64,000 nt of DNA from Chloroflexi bacterium OLB13 (GTDB lineage Bacteria; Chloroflexota; Anaerolineae; Aggregatilineales; Phototrophicaceae). The notes under the pieces were generated by a model. The model was not told where the DNA came from. It saw nothing but the letters and a program-made list of their open reading frames with translations, and made no database searches. The stretch is taken from contig JZRA01000142.1 in the NCBI GenBank assembly GCA_001567485.1, positions 1 through 64,000 on the forward strand. The letters are read 5' to 3'. This document shows, piece after piece, positions 1 to 8,797 of this stretch. The translations under genes and the position numbers were made by a program. Within the stretch, counting starts at the first letter, position 1, and each line of letters opens with the position of its first letter.

Positions 1-96
1 CCGCGCAACCAGCGCGCACGCGAGGCGCTGTCACGCTTGGGTGATGAATCGACGCTGCGCCCCAGTGACATCGGCGGGGCCGGCCGGCGAACCTGA
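1..96 (+). CDS. C-terminal tail of a TPR-type protein (partial)
   Basis: An open frame enters from the left edge and stops at 94-96. Its 31 residues (NQRAREALSRLGDES near the start) resemble the last TPR helix of the protein at 1318, which has NAQAQEALAKLEGQ at the matching place just before its membrane helix. The next protein starts 30 bases on with a membrane helix, so this may be the N-terminal TPR part of that same protein, separated by an indel. Only this fragment is visible, so the assignment is tentative. Confidence 0.35.
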   Translation, partial: PRNQRAREALSRLGDESTLRPSDIGGAGRRT

Positions 97-125
97 CGTC
101 GGGCCTCCCCCGGCGGCGCAGCGGC

Positions 126-1292
126 ATGACCGGCCTGATCTTCGTGATCGCCGCGCTCGCCCTGCTGCTGGCCGGTGTCGGCATCATCCTGTTCGGCAGC
201 GGCGCGCTGAACCCCAGCGTGCCAACCCCCACCGCCACCCGGCGCGTATCCGCGCAGATCAACGCCACCGTTCTGCCGTCCGAGACGCCGCTTCCGCTGC
301 CGTCGACCACGCCGATCCCAATTGACCTGATCACACGGTCGGCGCCGACGCTTCCCGCCACCATCACGCCCACCGTCACGCCCACGACGACGCCGACGCC
401 GCAGGTCACGCCGCCGCTTGAACTGGGCACGTTCGACATCTTCTACACCAGTCAGGATCCTGCGGTCGCCGAGCCGGCGCTGTATGCGGTGCGCGCGGAC
501 GGCAGCGACGACGGATTGATCGCCGAGCGCATGCGTGACTTCACGTTTGCGCCTGACGGGCAGAATTTCGCGTTCGTCCGCGATGTTCTCGGCGAAGACG
601 GCAGTTCGACCAGCTCCGAGATCTTCGTCGGCGACCTTGCCGATCCCAACGCCGCACGCCCGATCACGCAGACCGGCGCGCTCGACACCTCCAGCCCGAC
701 GTTCTCGCCCGACGGCCAGTACATCATCTTCAGCAGCAGCGGGACAGGCTCGGCGCCTGACCTGTGGGTCGTTGGCGTGGATGGCGCCGGGATTCAGCGT
801 ATCACCAACACCGACTTCGCCGAGTTCGATCCCGCGTGGTCACCGTTGGGCGATAAGATCGTGTACTCGGCCGAGTTCGCCGGTGACGGCACGACCGAGC
901 TGTTCTTCCTCAGCGTGACCGCGGCCGGCGAACCGGTCGGCAGCGCGATGCAGGCCACCGACGCGGCAAGCAGCAGCTATTCGCCCGCATGGTCGCCGGA
1001 TGGGTCGACCGTGGTGTTCGCCAGCGACCGCCGAGGTGACGGCGACATCTATACGATGGACGCCGCTGGAGCCAACGAGCAGTTGGTCACGATTGACGAT
1101 GGCGGCGCGGAAGATCAGTCACCGTCATACAGCGCCGACGGACGGTGGATCGTGTTCATCTCCAACCGCGAGGACGCCAGCTTCCAAACTTACGTCATGC
1201 GTGACACCGGCGCCGAGATGCGGCGCATCACGTCGAGCTTCCGCATCGACCAATCCGCGGTGTTCCGGCCGCGCAGCCTTGATCCGAACTAA
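126..1292 (+). CDS. Membrane-anchored TolB-like beta-propeller protein
   Basis: The 388-residue product opens with a hydrophobic helix (about residues 3-25), continues through a Pro/Thr-rich linker (about 32-95) and ends in a PD40/WD40-like propeller. The propeller repeats contain FSPDGQYIIFSS, WSPLGDKIVYSA, WSPDGSTVVFAS and YSADGRWIVFIS, which are typical TolB blades. The likely topology is a helix anchor with an extracytoplasmic propeller that binds a protein or glycan; no catalytic residues are apparent. It ends 25 bases before a second protein of the same design. The frame upstream encodes a basic patch (PRRRSG) directly before the helix, as at a TPR/helix junction, so the true protein may begin further left and be broken by an indel around 70-110. 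Confidence 0.75.
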   Translation: MTGLIFVIAALALLLAGVGIILFGSGALNPSVPTPTATRRVSAQINATVLPSETPLPLPSTTPIPIDLITRSAPTLPATITPTVTPTTTPTPQVTPPLELGTFDIFYTSQDPAVAEPALYAVRADGSDDGLIAERMRDFTFAPDGQNFAFVRDVLGEDGSSTSSEIFVGDLADPNAARPITQTGALDTSSPTFSPDGQYIIFSSSGTGSAPDLWVVGVDGAGIQRITNTDFAEFDPAWSPLGDKIVYSAEFAGDGTTELFFLSVTAAGEPVGSAMQATDAASSSYSPAWSPDGSTVVFASDRRGDGDIYTMDAAGANEQLVTIDDGGAEDQSPSYSADGRWIVFISNREDASFQTYVMRDTGAEMRRITSSFRIDQSAVFRPRSLDPN

Positions 1293-1317
1293 TCGCAATT
1301 CACGTTGAGGACACCTT

Positions 1318-2833
1318 ATGCCACCATCCCACGACGCCCTGCTCAAACAAGCGGTCGACCTTGCTAAGGCGAACAAACGCGCGGAAGCACGCGAGCTGAT
1401 CCTGAAGGTCTTGCAGCAGGACGAAAGCAACGCGCGCGCTTGGACGCTGCTGGCCCGCATCACGACCGACATTGACGAGCGGCGCGTGGCGCTGATGAAC
1501 GTCGTCAATCTTGAGCCGTTCAACGCACAGGCTCAGGAAGCGCTGGCGAAACTGGAAGGACAGCTTGCGATCAGCCGGTCACTCGGCGAAGACCCGACCA
1601 CGCCGAAGCGCGGCGGCGGGTCTTCGCCGAGTGACCGGCTGATCGTGGCGTTGATCGCCATCATGGCAATCGCCATCGTAGCCATTGGTGTGTTTATCCT
1701 AACGCGTCAAAACGAGTTGAGTGATGAATTGATCGAGCTGACTCAGTTCGCCGTCAATCAGCGAACCACGTCGACCGCCGTCGCGCTGCTGGACGCCGCT
1801 ACGGCAACCGCCGAGGTGCAGGCGGTTCTCGACATCACGGCGACCTACGAGGCGGTTCCGACCCAAAACGTTCACGCCGCGCCCGACCCTGCCGCCGGAG
1901 AACACGGCGACCCCGACCATCACCCCGACGCTGACGCAGACCTCCGTGCCGCGACCGGAAGGTCTCCCCGGCCAGATCATCGGGTGGGGTGGCCGCGCTG
2001 CGTCCAACGACGGCTATTTCCCGGTCATCTTTATCTCGGTTAACGACGGCACGATTCAGCAGGTTTCCGGCTCGAACCGCGGCGATCAGGTCAGCGCGGT
2101 CTCGACCAGCCGCATCGTCTACCGGCGTTTCTTCCCGGACATCTTCGCCAACGAGCTGTCGGTCGTCGACCCGATCACTACGTTCAGCACGCTGCTGGGG
2201 GACGAGTGGGCGGGGACGGGCACCGTGTTCACCGAGACCGCTTGGCCGCAGTTCACGCCGGATGGCCGGCTGCTCGTGTTCAGCGCGGTGGACGCGCAAA
2301 AGAACCGCGGGATCTTCGTCTTTGACTCGCAGCGCGCGGGAGACAAAATCCTGCGCATCACGCCGGCTGACGGCTTCAACTACGACATGCCGACCATCTC
2401 TCCCGGCGGGACGACGGTCGTCGCCGTGCGGTCAGACGGCATCTCGACATCGCAAGGCGTCGACCTCGTCAAGTTCGACCTGCTGACCGGCGCTCGCGAA
2501 GATTGGACGACCGACGGCGACGCGACAATCGAGAAGATGCCGCGCTGGTCGCCCGATGGCAAGTTGTTAGCGTATGTCACCGAGGATCCGGAGACCGGCA
2601 ACGGCGACATCGTCCTGCGCACCATCGAAGGCATGATTACGATCATCCCGGTCACGCGCACGCCCGATGTCGACGAGATCAACCCGGTCTTCAGCCCCGA
2701 CACGCGCTACATGGCCTACGCGAGCAACTTCATCGAGGGTTACAACATCTTCATCTACGACCTGCTGACCAACGGTTTCTCTCAGCTCACGTTCGATGAT
2801 GAGATGTACTTCCCCGGCGCGTGGGTAGAGTGA
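1318..2833 (+). CDS. TPR / membrane helix / TolB-like propeller protein (one frameshift)
   Basis: Two overlapping frames form one protein. The first (from ATG 1318, with GAGG upstream) gives TPR-like helices (residues 1-80), a charged linker, a membrane helix (about 103-125) and the start of a coil. The second frame, readable from about 1862 to 2833, gives a Pro/Thr linker (TPTITPTLTQTSVP) and TolB blades such as FTPDGRLLVFSA, WSPDGKLLAYVT and FSPDTRYMAYAS. The break lies near the CCCAAAA run at 1862-1868. A cytoplasmic TPR, single-pass helix and outer propeller suggest a scaffold linking both faces of the membrane. Function is unknown. The intact linker on both sides of the break favours a sequence indel over decay. 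Confidence 0.7.
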
Positions 2834-3006
2834 TCGCACACGGCGGGGAGTGACCGGCTCGCCGCCGCCATACGCACAAGCCGGGCCGCGGCAGCGGTGC
2901 GGCCGTCTATCGCTGCGAGATTATCCGCCCGGCTCATGCCGGTTCATGCGGAGCGAACACGTCAGGTGGCCTCACTGTGACCCGCGAAACGGCGTTTGCG
3001 AGACGG

Positions 3007-3012
3007 TATAAT
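3007..3012 (+). promoter_or_regulatory. Putative -10 element (TATAAT)
   Basis: A perfect TATAAT lies 67 bases upstream of the small frame at 3079 and about 180 bases before the sulfotransferase pair. No good -35 hexamer is seen at 16-18 bases. The rest of 2834-3078 holds only a GC-rich imperfect hairpin (GGCCGC...GCGGCC near 2885) without a U tract. Confidence 0.35.
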
Positions 3013-3078
3013 CAGGATGCGACTTGCGGCGTTCGGGCCGGCTCACGCTCCAACGCAGAACGCTAAAGAGGACATCAG

Positions 3079-3192
3079 ATGCGCCACGCCCTGCTTATCG
3101 CCGGACTCCCCCCCGCCCATAGGGGATCGTCCCATTTCCCCGGCGAACCGTCGTGGGAGAGCGCGGACGTGTTTGACCTGAATCGGAGCTAA
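3079..3192 (+). CDS. Small ORF coupled to the sulfotransferase gene (uncertain)
   Basis: This 37-codon frame starts with ATG 3079 behind a GAGG motif at suitable spacing and stops 2 bases before the ATG of the sulfotransferase at 3195, the spacing of translationally coupled genes. The peptide begins MRHALLIAGLPP and ends in an acidic stretch. It contains a run of seven C bases, so it could be the remnant of a longer frame. I recognise no family, and it may simply be an upstream ORF. Confidence 0.3.
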   Translation: MRHALLIAGLPPAHRGSSHFPGEPSWESADVFDLNRS

Positions 3193-3194
3193 GA

Positions 3195-4076
3195 ATGATT
3201 GTCCGAGTCATGCGGCGGCTCCGCCGCGAGATCGAGCACCGCGAGCGCGCCGAACGGCTTCCAGAACGGCTGGCCCTGCTGCTCGCCAGCCCGCGCTCAG
3301 GCAGTACGTGGCTGTTCGATGCTATGCGCTGCCATCCCGCGATGATGCTCAAGCCCGAAGCTGACGTGTACTCGTACCTGAAGCTGCGCGGCCGCCGCTA
3401 TCCGCAAGACCTGCGTGGCAACGTCGAGAACGCGGTGCGCGTTGAAGTGCGGCCGAATAAGTGGGAGCCGCTTCCTCGCTTTGCGCTCATGTCGGCGCTG
3501 ACCAGCCCGACCCGCAACCTACCACCGTTCTTCCTCGAAAAGCTCCACCCGCACTTCTTTCAACATGACGTCGACGGCTTCATTGGCAAGCTGCGCCAGC
3601 TTGAGGCGACGACCACCATTCGCATGGTGTATCAAGTCCGCGACCCGCGCGCCTCGCTGCTGTCGTTCCTCGCGTATAAGGCCCGCAATCCCCAGTGGAA
3701 CCGGCGCATCTCGCCCGACGAAGTGTTCCCGCACATGCGCCGCATCTGCGACTCGATTTACCGCTGTGCCACCCGCTACCCCGGCCTGATCGTGGATTAT
3801 CAAGAACTCGAAGACAGTTTGGAAAGCACGCTGACGCGGGTCTTCGGATTCATCTGGCCTGACAAGCGATCTGTCGATCCGGACATGCTGGCGGAGATCG
3901 CCACCGTTACCGACCGCGCGCGCCGTGGCGGCACCCCGTTCATCAGCGATCACATCAACCGGCCGAGCGACGACCCCGCCGAGACCCGCGAGTTGTTCAA
4001 GCGTCATCAGAATGACGTCGAGGCGTGTTACGAGTCGTACCGCGCCGTATTGAACCTGAGGCAGAATCCGTCGTGA
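3195..4076 (+). CDS. Sulfotransferase family protein
   Basis: The 293-residue product carries the two PAPS-binding signatures of sulfotransferases: a P-loop-like 5'-phosphosulfate loop, ASPRSGSTWLFD near residue 33, and a 3'-phosphate loop, VRDPRASLLS near residue 145. The fold predicts transfer of a sulfuryl group from PAPS to a hydroxyl on a carbohydrate or lipid. The acceptor cannot be read from sequence. No membrane helix is seen, so it should be cytosolic or peripheral. A second sulfotransferase overlaps its stop codon, which implies a co-transcribed pair, perhaps acting on two positions of one glycan. The distant sulfatase at 61052 may act on related chemistry, but no direct link is visible. 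Confidence 0.82.
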   Translation: MIVRVMRRLRREIEHRERAERLPERLALLLASPRSGSTWLFDAMRCHPAMMLKPEADVYSYLKLRGRRYPQDLRGNVENAVRVEVRPNKWEPLPRFALMSALTSPTRNLPPFFLEKLHPHFFQHDVDGFIGKLRQLEATTTIRMVYQVRDPRASLLSFLAYKARNPQWNRRISPDEVFPHMRRICDSIYRCATRYPGLIVDYQELEDSLESTLTRVFGFIWPDKRSVDPDMLAEIATVTDRARRGGTPFISDHINRPSDDPAETRELFKRHQNDVEACYESYRAVLNLRQNPS

Positions 4077-4996
4077 AAATCTTGCAGTCAGGAGTCGCCA
4101 AAAGCGGCAACTACGCGTTGTACCGCATCATCCAGAGCATTCTGCGGCGATCCGGCGTAGACCTCTCGACATACATTGCGACCGATCCGATCTACCCGAT
4201 TGCGCGCGAGTGGCCGCTGAACTACCCCGAACAAGCGGCGATCGACACAATCGACATCACCGACACGCGGGTGTGGTATCGCATCAGTTCGATCTACCGC
4301 TGGCCGATTGACGACATCGACGCGTACTTGGCGCACACGACGCATGTGTGGACGCATTCGCAGGTGACGCCCCTCAGCCGTACTCTGTTCCCGAAGTTCG
4401 ACAAGATCATCTATCTCATCCGCGATCCGCGCGACGTGATCCAGTCGATGGCGCGCTTCGCGTTCACGCCGTACATGCAGCGGTTTTACCCGACCGAATA
4501 CGCTACGCCGGAATCTTACTTGGACGCCCGGCTTGACAAGCAGATCTCGGCATGGCGCCGGCACGTTGCCGGCCATGTGATGGCGGCGGCGGCGTTCGAC
4601 ATCATCATCCTTTTCTATGAGCGTCTGCTCGCCGATCTCCCCGGCCAACTCGAAGTGCTGTGTCACGGACTGGGCATCGAACCGACGCCGGCCCTGATCG
4701 CTGGCGTGCAAGCCGACGCGCCGTTGGAGTCAGCACAGGCCGCCAGCTTCACGCAGCAGGGTGGCTCGCGCTATGGGGGCGCCGGCCTTACGTACCGCCA
4801 GCAGCAGCGCGTCCTGCGGCAGGCCGGCGGGTTGATGGCGCTGCTGGGATATCCGGTCAGCGCCACGGACACGCGCCTTCCCGTCCTCCCCGATCCGATT
4901 CCGGTGGATCTGATCGCAAAGGTGGGCCAGCCCCCCGCGCCGCCGCGTGTGCTGCGCCGGATGCTGCGCGGCGCGGCCCGCCGAATGCGCCGGTGA
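4073..4996 (+). CDS. Sulfotransferase domain protein
   Basis: I chose GTG 4073 as the start because it overlaps the previous stop as GTGA and has GAGG about 11 bases upstream; the product has 307 residues. The first strand runs straight into a 5' PAPS loop (QSGVAKSGNYALYRII), and a second motif, LIRDPRDVIQSMARF, provides the 3'-phosphate site. The C-terminus is basic (ending LRGAARRMRR), which could aid membrane association. It is clearly divergent from its neighbour, so the pair is not a recent duplication. The likely role is sulfation of a cell-surface sugar or lipid. An ATG 48 bases upstream in frame is less likely because it lies inside the previous gene without a ribosome site. Confidence 0.78.
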   Translation: MKILQSGVAKSGNYALYRIIQSILRRSGVDLSTYIATDPIYPIAREWPLNYPEQAAIDTIDITDTRVWYRISSIYRWPIDDIDAYLAHTTHVWTHSQVTPLSRTLFPKFDKIIYLIRDPRDVIQSMARFAFTPYMQRFYPTEYATPESYLDARLDKQISAWRRHVAGHVMAAAAFDIIILFYERLLADLPGQLEVLCHGLGIEPTPALIAGVQADAPLESAQAASFTQQGGSRYGGAGLTYRQQQRVLRQAGGLMALLGYPVSATDTRLPVLPDPIPVDLIAKVGQPPAPPRVLRRMLRGAARRMRR

Positions 4997-5099
4997 GGCT
5001 GTCTGATGCGTGTCCAAGCGGCCATCCGCCTCGCCCATGACGTATACGATACCCGCCTCGTTCAACGTTTGGAGAATGTACCAGATAGAGGAGTGACCG

Positions 5100-6845
5100 A
5101 TGACCACCGACGCCGCAGCACAGGGCCGTGCCGACCTCGCCGTATGGGAAGCCAGCAAGCCCGTTAATTTCTTCACGGCGGACGCCAACTTACAGTCCGT
5201 CCTGCGCCGCATTTTAGGGGACGCGGCTTATGTGCGAACCGAAGCCAACCTGACACGCTTCGGCGGGCAGGTCGCCACCGCGCTGGATCAATGGGCGCGT
5301 GAAGAAGACCTCATCGGCAATCATCCGCGCCTCGACCGCTACGATGGCATCGGCCGGCGCACCGAACAGGTCGCGTTCCATCCCAATCACGAGCGTGCCG
5401 GCGCGCTGATCTGGGCGTCGGACATGCTCGCGCTGCAAGCCGAGCCGGGTCACATCGTCGAACAGATGGCGCTGTTCTACCTGCTTTCGCATAATGGCGA
5501 GGGCGGCCACTGCTGCTCAATCGCCTGCACCGCCGGCCTGATCCGTGCGCTGCAAACCGTCGGCAGCGAGTCGCTCAAGGCGCGTTTCCTCGCCCCGCTG
5601 GTCGGCTCGAATTTCGACACGATGCAGCATGGCGCGCAGTTCTTGACCGAGATTCAGGGCGGCAGCGACGTTGGCGCCAACGCCTTGCGCGCGGCCGATC
5701 AGGGCGACGGCACGTTCCGCCTGACCGGCGAGAAGTGGTTCTGCTCGAACGTCAACGCCGATCAATTCCTCGTCATGGGTCGTCCAGAGGGCGCATCTTC
5801 CGGCACACGAGGGCTGGCCGTGTTCGTCGTGCCGCGCCTGCTGGACGATGGCTCCACCAACGGCTTCTTTATCCGCCGGCTGAAGGACAAGCTCGGCACG
5901 CGCACGCTCGCCAGCGTCGAACTCGATTTCGACGGGGCGGTCGCTTATCCACTCGGCCCACTGGATCAGGGCTTCAAGACGACGGTCGAGCTGGTGCTGA
6001 ACACGTCCCGCCTGCTCAACGCCGTGAGCTGCGCCGGTGTCATGCGCCGCGCCGCGATCGAGGCCGCCAGCTACGCCGCGCATCGCACCGCCTTCGGGCA
6101 GGTCATCGGCGCGTACCCGCTGGTGCAGGAAGCCGTCGCTGACTGCGTGAGCGAATACACGGCCGCCACCGCCAGCGGATTTGCCCTCGCGGCCCTGCTC
6201 GACCTTATGGAGACCGGCCGCGCCAGTGAAGATCAACAGGCGGTCTACCGCGTGCTCGTCAACCTCAACAAGTACGCCACCAGCGTGCGCGGGTCACACG
6301 TCGTCCACCGTGCAATCGAGGTGCTGGGCGGAAACGGCGCCATCGAGTCGTTCAGTGTGCTGCCGCGCCTCTATCGTGATATGGTCGTGCTTGAAAGTTG
6401 GGAAGGCACGCATAACGTGTTGTGTTTGCAGGTGCAGCGCGACATGCAGCGTTACGGCCTGCACAAGCCGTTTCTGCGCTGGATGGGCGAACGCCTCGAC
6501 AGCGTGACTGCCCCGGCGCTGGCGCAGGAGCGCGCTGTTGTCGCGTCGGCGGTGGAACGCGGGGCTGATCTGCTGGCGCGCATCACCGCCCTGTCGCGGA
6601 CCGCACAGCAGGCGCACGCGCGCCGGCTGGCCGACATCCTCACCGACTGCGCGCAGGCCGCTTTGCTGCTCGAAGAAGCGCAGTGGGAATTGGATCGCGG
6701 CCTCGCCACCGCCAAGCCGCAGATCATCGCGCACTTCGTCAACGCGCACCTGCGCCCCGGATACGATCCGCTGGACGATCCGGGTTATCTCGACCGCATT
6801 CGGTTTGTGTCGGAGGCCGCGCTGCGCGATGCTGATCCTGTTTGA
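5100..6845 (+). CDS. Acyl-CoA dehydrogenase, AidB-like
   Basis: The 581-residue FAD enzyme has the acyl-CoA dehydrogenase fold. LTEIQGGSDVGAN (near residue 181) is the FAD/substrate loop of the AidB branch, VLGGNGAIES and ESWEGTHNVLCLQVQRD (residues 410-450) form the C-terminal flavin motifs, and a helical extension follows. AidB members are FAD enzymes implicated in the alkylation response, and related proteins oxidise branched acyl-CoA, so the substrate is open. A strong GAGGAG site precedes the ATG. The next gene starts inside this one with a 17-base overlap, indicating translational coupling with a HAD phosphatase. Confidence 0.85.
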   Translation: MTTDAAAQGRADLAVWEASKPVNFFTADANLQSVLRRILGDAAYVRTEANLTRFGGQVATALDQWAREEDLIGNHPRLDRYDGIGRRTEQVAFHPNHERAGALIWASDMLALQAEPGHIVEQMALFYLLSHNGEGGHCCSIACTAGLIRALQTVGSESLKARFLAPLVGSNFDTMQHGAQFLTEIQGGSDVGANALRAADQGDGTFRLTGEKWFCSNVNADQFLVMGRPEGASSGTRGLAVFVVPRLLDDGSTNGFFIRRLKDKLGTRTLASVELDFDGAVAYPLGPLDQGFKTTVELVLNTSRLLNAVSCAGVMRRAAIEAASYAAHRTAFGQVIGAYPLVQEAVADCVSEYTAATASGFALAALLDLMETGRASEDQQAVYRVLVNLNKYATSVRGSHVVHRAIEVLGGNGAIESFSVLPRLYRDMVVLESWEGTHNVLCLQVQRDMQRYGLHKPFLRWMGERLDSVTAPALAQERAVVASAVERGADLLARITALSRTAQQAHARRLADILTDCAQAALLLEEAQWELDRGLATAKPQIIAHFVNAHLRPGYDPLDDPGYLDRIRFVSEAALRDADPV

Positions 6846-7506
6846 CATTGACGGCACGCTGATCCGCAGCAAGGGTCTCGGAAGCCGGGCAACGCACCAT
6901 ACGATCTACGAGACATTCGGCCTCGACATCGACCTCAACGGGCACAGGTTCGGCGGCAAGACCGACTGGTTCAGTCTGATCGAGCTGCTGACCCCGGTGG
7001 GGATCACCGAGGAGATGATTGCCTCGAAGCTGCCGGAATACATGCAGGTCAAACGGCGCTGGATGGCCGATCTACTGCGCGAATTTCCGCCATGGGCACT
7101 GCCCGGCGCGCTGGAGACTGTCGCGGCGCTGCGCGATCACGGCGCACATACGCTCGGCATCCTGACCGGCAACGTGCAGACCACCGCGCTGCTCAAGCTG
7201 GAGGCGGTCGGCCTTGACCCGGCGTGGTTTCCGGTCGGGGCGTACGGTCACGAGGCGATCAGCCGCAACGACCTGCCGCCGCTGGCGCTCGACCGTGCGC
7301 AGCGCCTTACGGGCCGCCGATTCGCCCCGCACGACGTGGTGATCGTCGGGGACACCGCAGCCGACATCGAGTGCGCGCGCGCCCACCAGCTGCGTGTCGC
7401 CGCCGTCACCACCGGGTTTGAGCCGCGCGCCGACCTTGAAGCGGCGCGGCCGGATTATCTGATCGACTCGCTGGTCGAACTGCTGGCGATCGTAAATGGG
7501 GTGTAA
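6829..7506 (+). CDS. HAD-superfamily phosphatase
   Basis: ATG 6829 gives a 225-residue product that begins directly with the catalytic loop FDIDGTLIRSKG (nucleophile and acid/base Asp). Motif II is ILTGN (near residue 105), motif III includes the Lys of ALLKLEAVG, and motif IV is VIVGDTAADIECA. The cap insert after motif I is helical, as in phosphoglycolate/pyrophosphatase-type HAD proteins. It is predicted to be a cytosolic Mg-dependent phosphomonoesterase on a small metabolite; the substrate is unknown. It overlaps the AidB-like gene by 17 bases and is convergent with rimI, with the stop codons adjacent. Confidence 0.82.
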   Translation: MLILFDIDGTLIRSKGLGSRATHHTIYETFGLDIDLNGHRFGGKTDWFSLIELLTPVGITEEMIASKLPEYMQVKRRWMADLLREFPPWALPGALETVAALRDHGAHTLGILTGNVQTTALLKLEAVGLDPAWFPVGAYGHEAISRNDLPPLALDRAQRLTGRRFAPHDVVIVGDTAADIECARAHQLRVAAVTTGFEPRADLEAARPDYLIDSLVELLAIVNGV

Positions 7507-8121
7507 TCACCCGCGAAGTGTCGCCTGCGTATACGTGTCGAGGATCGTCATATCCTGCGTCAGCGATTTGAACGCGGCCTGAATGTGCTGGCGATGCGCG
7601 TCGGTCAAGTTGACACGCATGTCATACGCGTCTTCGAGGTCGTCAAGGTAGTAGCGGAACTTGGTGCCATAGACCTCGAAACCGTGCTTGCGGTAGAGTG
7701 CCTGCGCGCCGAGGTTCGAGACACGCACTTCCAGCGCCATATACGCCGCATCGAGGATCACGGCACGCATCATCATCGCCACCAGCACGGCCTCGCCGTA
7801 ATGCCGGCGGCGCTGTTCCGGGTGGGTAGCAATCGTGCTGATGTGCGCTTCTTCGGCCAAGCGCCACAAGCCGCCGTAGGCGAGGATCGACGTGCGCAGG
7901 TCGCTCGGATAGCCGAGCGCGCGCAGCAGGCGCAGCATACCGGTCGTCACGCGCGGTCGGTCAACCCTGATGCTTGACAGCACGACCATGTGGCTGTTCT
8001 CAGATTCGTTGATCTCGTACGCATACGTGCGCGGCGACCACGGCGTCGAAAACGAGCGCTTCTCAATCGCGATGACCTGCGCGATGTCGTCGGGGTGCAT
8101 GGGTCGCAAGTAGAGGGTCAC
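7507..8121 (-). CDS. rimI: Ribosomal-protein-alanine N-acetyltransferase-like GNAT
   Basis: The product has 204 residues from GTG 8121, which overlaps the tsaB stop as GTGA. It is a single GNAT domain: LRPMHPDDIAQVIAIEKRSF is the usual RimI N-terminus, ISTIATHPEQRRRHYGEAVL is the acetyl-CoA P-loop (the normal R/Q-x-x-G-x-G/A is here RRRHYG), and LEVRVSNLGAQALYRKHGF is the motif B region. RimI acetylates the N-terminal alanine of ribosomal protein S18, and in many bacteria its gene follows tsaB, as it does here. The central insert is longer than in E. coli RimI, so another protein N-terminus is possible as target. Confidence 0.8.
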   Translation of the reverse strand: MTLYLRPMHPDDIAQVIAIEKRSFSTPWSPRTYAYEINESENSHMVVLSSIRVDRPRVTTGMLRLLRALGYPSDLRTSILAYGGLWRLAEEAHISTIATHPEQRRRHYGEAVLVAMMMRAVILDAAYMALEVRVSNLGAQALYRKHGFEVYGTKFRYYLDDLEDAYDMRVNLTDAHRQHIQAAFKSLTQDMTILDTYTQATLRG

Positions 8122-8795
8122 AGGGCACCGCTTTTCACGTATACCGGGACAACCTGCGCCGGGTCGAACCCCGCAGAAGACTGCGCGCGCAGCTGCGCCC
8201 ACGCCAGCTCGGCGAGTATCCCCGCCCGCCGCAGACGGTAGCCCGCCGGCGCAATCGTAATCGGAATGCCCTGCCGCTGCGCATCAGCGAGCGTTTCAAG
8301 GCCGGCGGCGTCGATGTCACCGGTGATGATGGCGCTGCCGTCGATGCTCGATGCCAGCCCGATCCAGTCGGTCAACCGCATATCACTGCGCGGGCGCCAC
8401 TCGCCCTTGCGCCACGAGTAACTGCGCACGACCACCCGCCCGCGCCCCGCCGCGACACAGGCTACCAGCGCGTTCGATCCACCGCCCGGCACACCTGCCG
8501 CCGCAATGTCGAGGGTGTTCACGCCGATCAACGGCGCATGGTTCGCCATCGCCATCCCCTTCGCGGCAGCCACGCCGATACGCAAGCCGGTGAACGATCC
8601 GGGGCCGATCGCCACTGCAAACGCGGTCAAACTGGACGGCGTGATCTTGCAGCGCTCCAGCGCAGCGGCCACGGCGCTCGCAAGCTGAACGTTGTGCTGA
8701 TTATCCGACGGCCACGTTTGTTCGAGGATCAACGCTGCTCCGTCATGGAGCGCCAAGCCGAGCTGGCGGGTCGCGGTATCAAGCGCAAGCAGCAC
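8118..8795 (-). CDS. tsaB: tRNA threonylcarbamoyladenosine biosynthesis protein TsaB
   Basis: The 225-residue ASKHA-fold protein starts at GTG 8795 (VLLALDTATRQLGLAL), two bases after the tsaE stop. The diagnostic stretch is AIGPGSFTGLRIGVAAAKGM, the TsaB signature. TsaB has no catalytic site of its own; it pairs with TsaD and TsaE to transfer threonylcarbamoyl to A37 of tRNAs. TsaD is not in this window. The order tsaE-tsaB-rimI is the common bacterial arrangement and supports all three calls. A longer start at 8954 would run through tsaE in another frame and is rejected. Confidence 0.9.
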   Translation of the reverse strand: MLLALDTATRQLGLALHDGAALILEQTWPSDNQHNVQLASAVAAALERCKITPSSLTAFAVAIGPGSFTGLRIGVAAAKGMAMANHAPLIGVNTLDIAAAGVPGGGSNALVACVAAGRGRVVVRSYSWRKGEWRPRSDMRLTDWIGLASSIDGSAIITGDIDAAGLETLADAQRQGIPITIAPAGYRLRRAGILAELAWAQLRAQSSAGFDPAQVVPVYVKSGAL

Positions 8796-8797
8796 GG

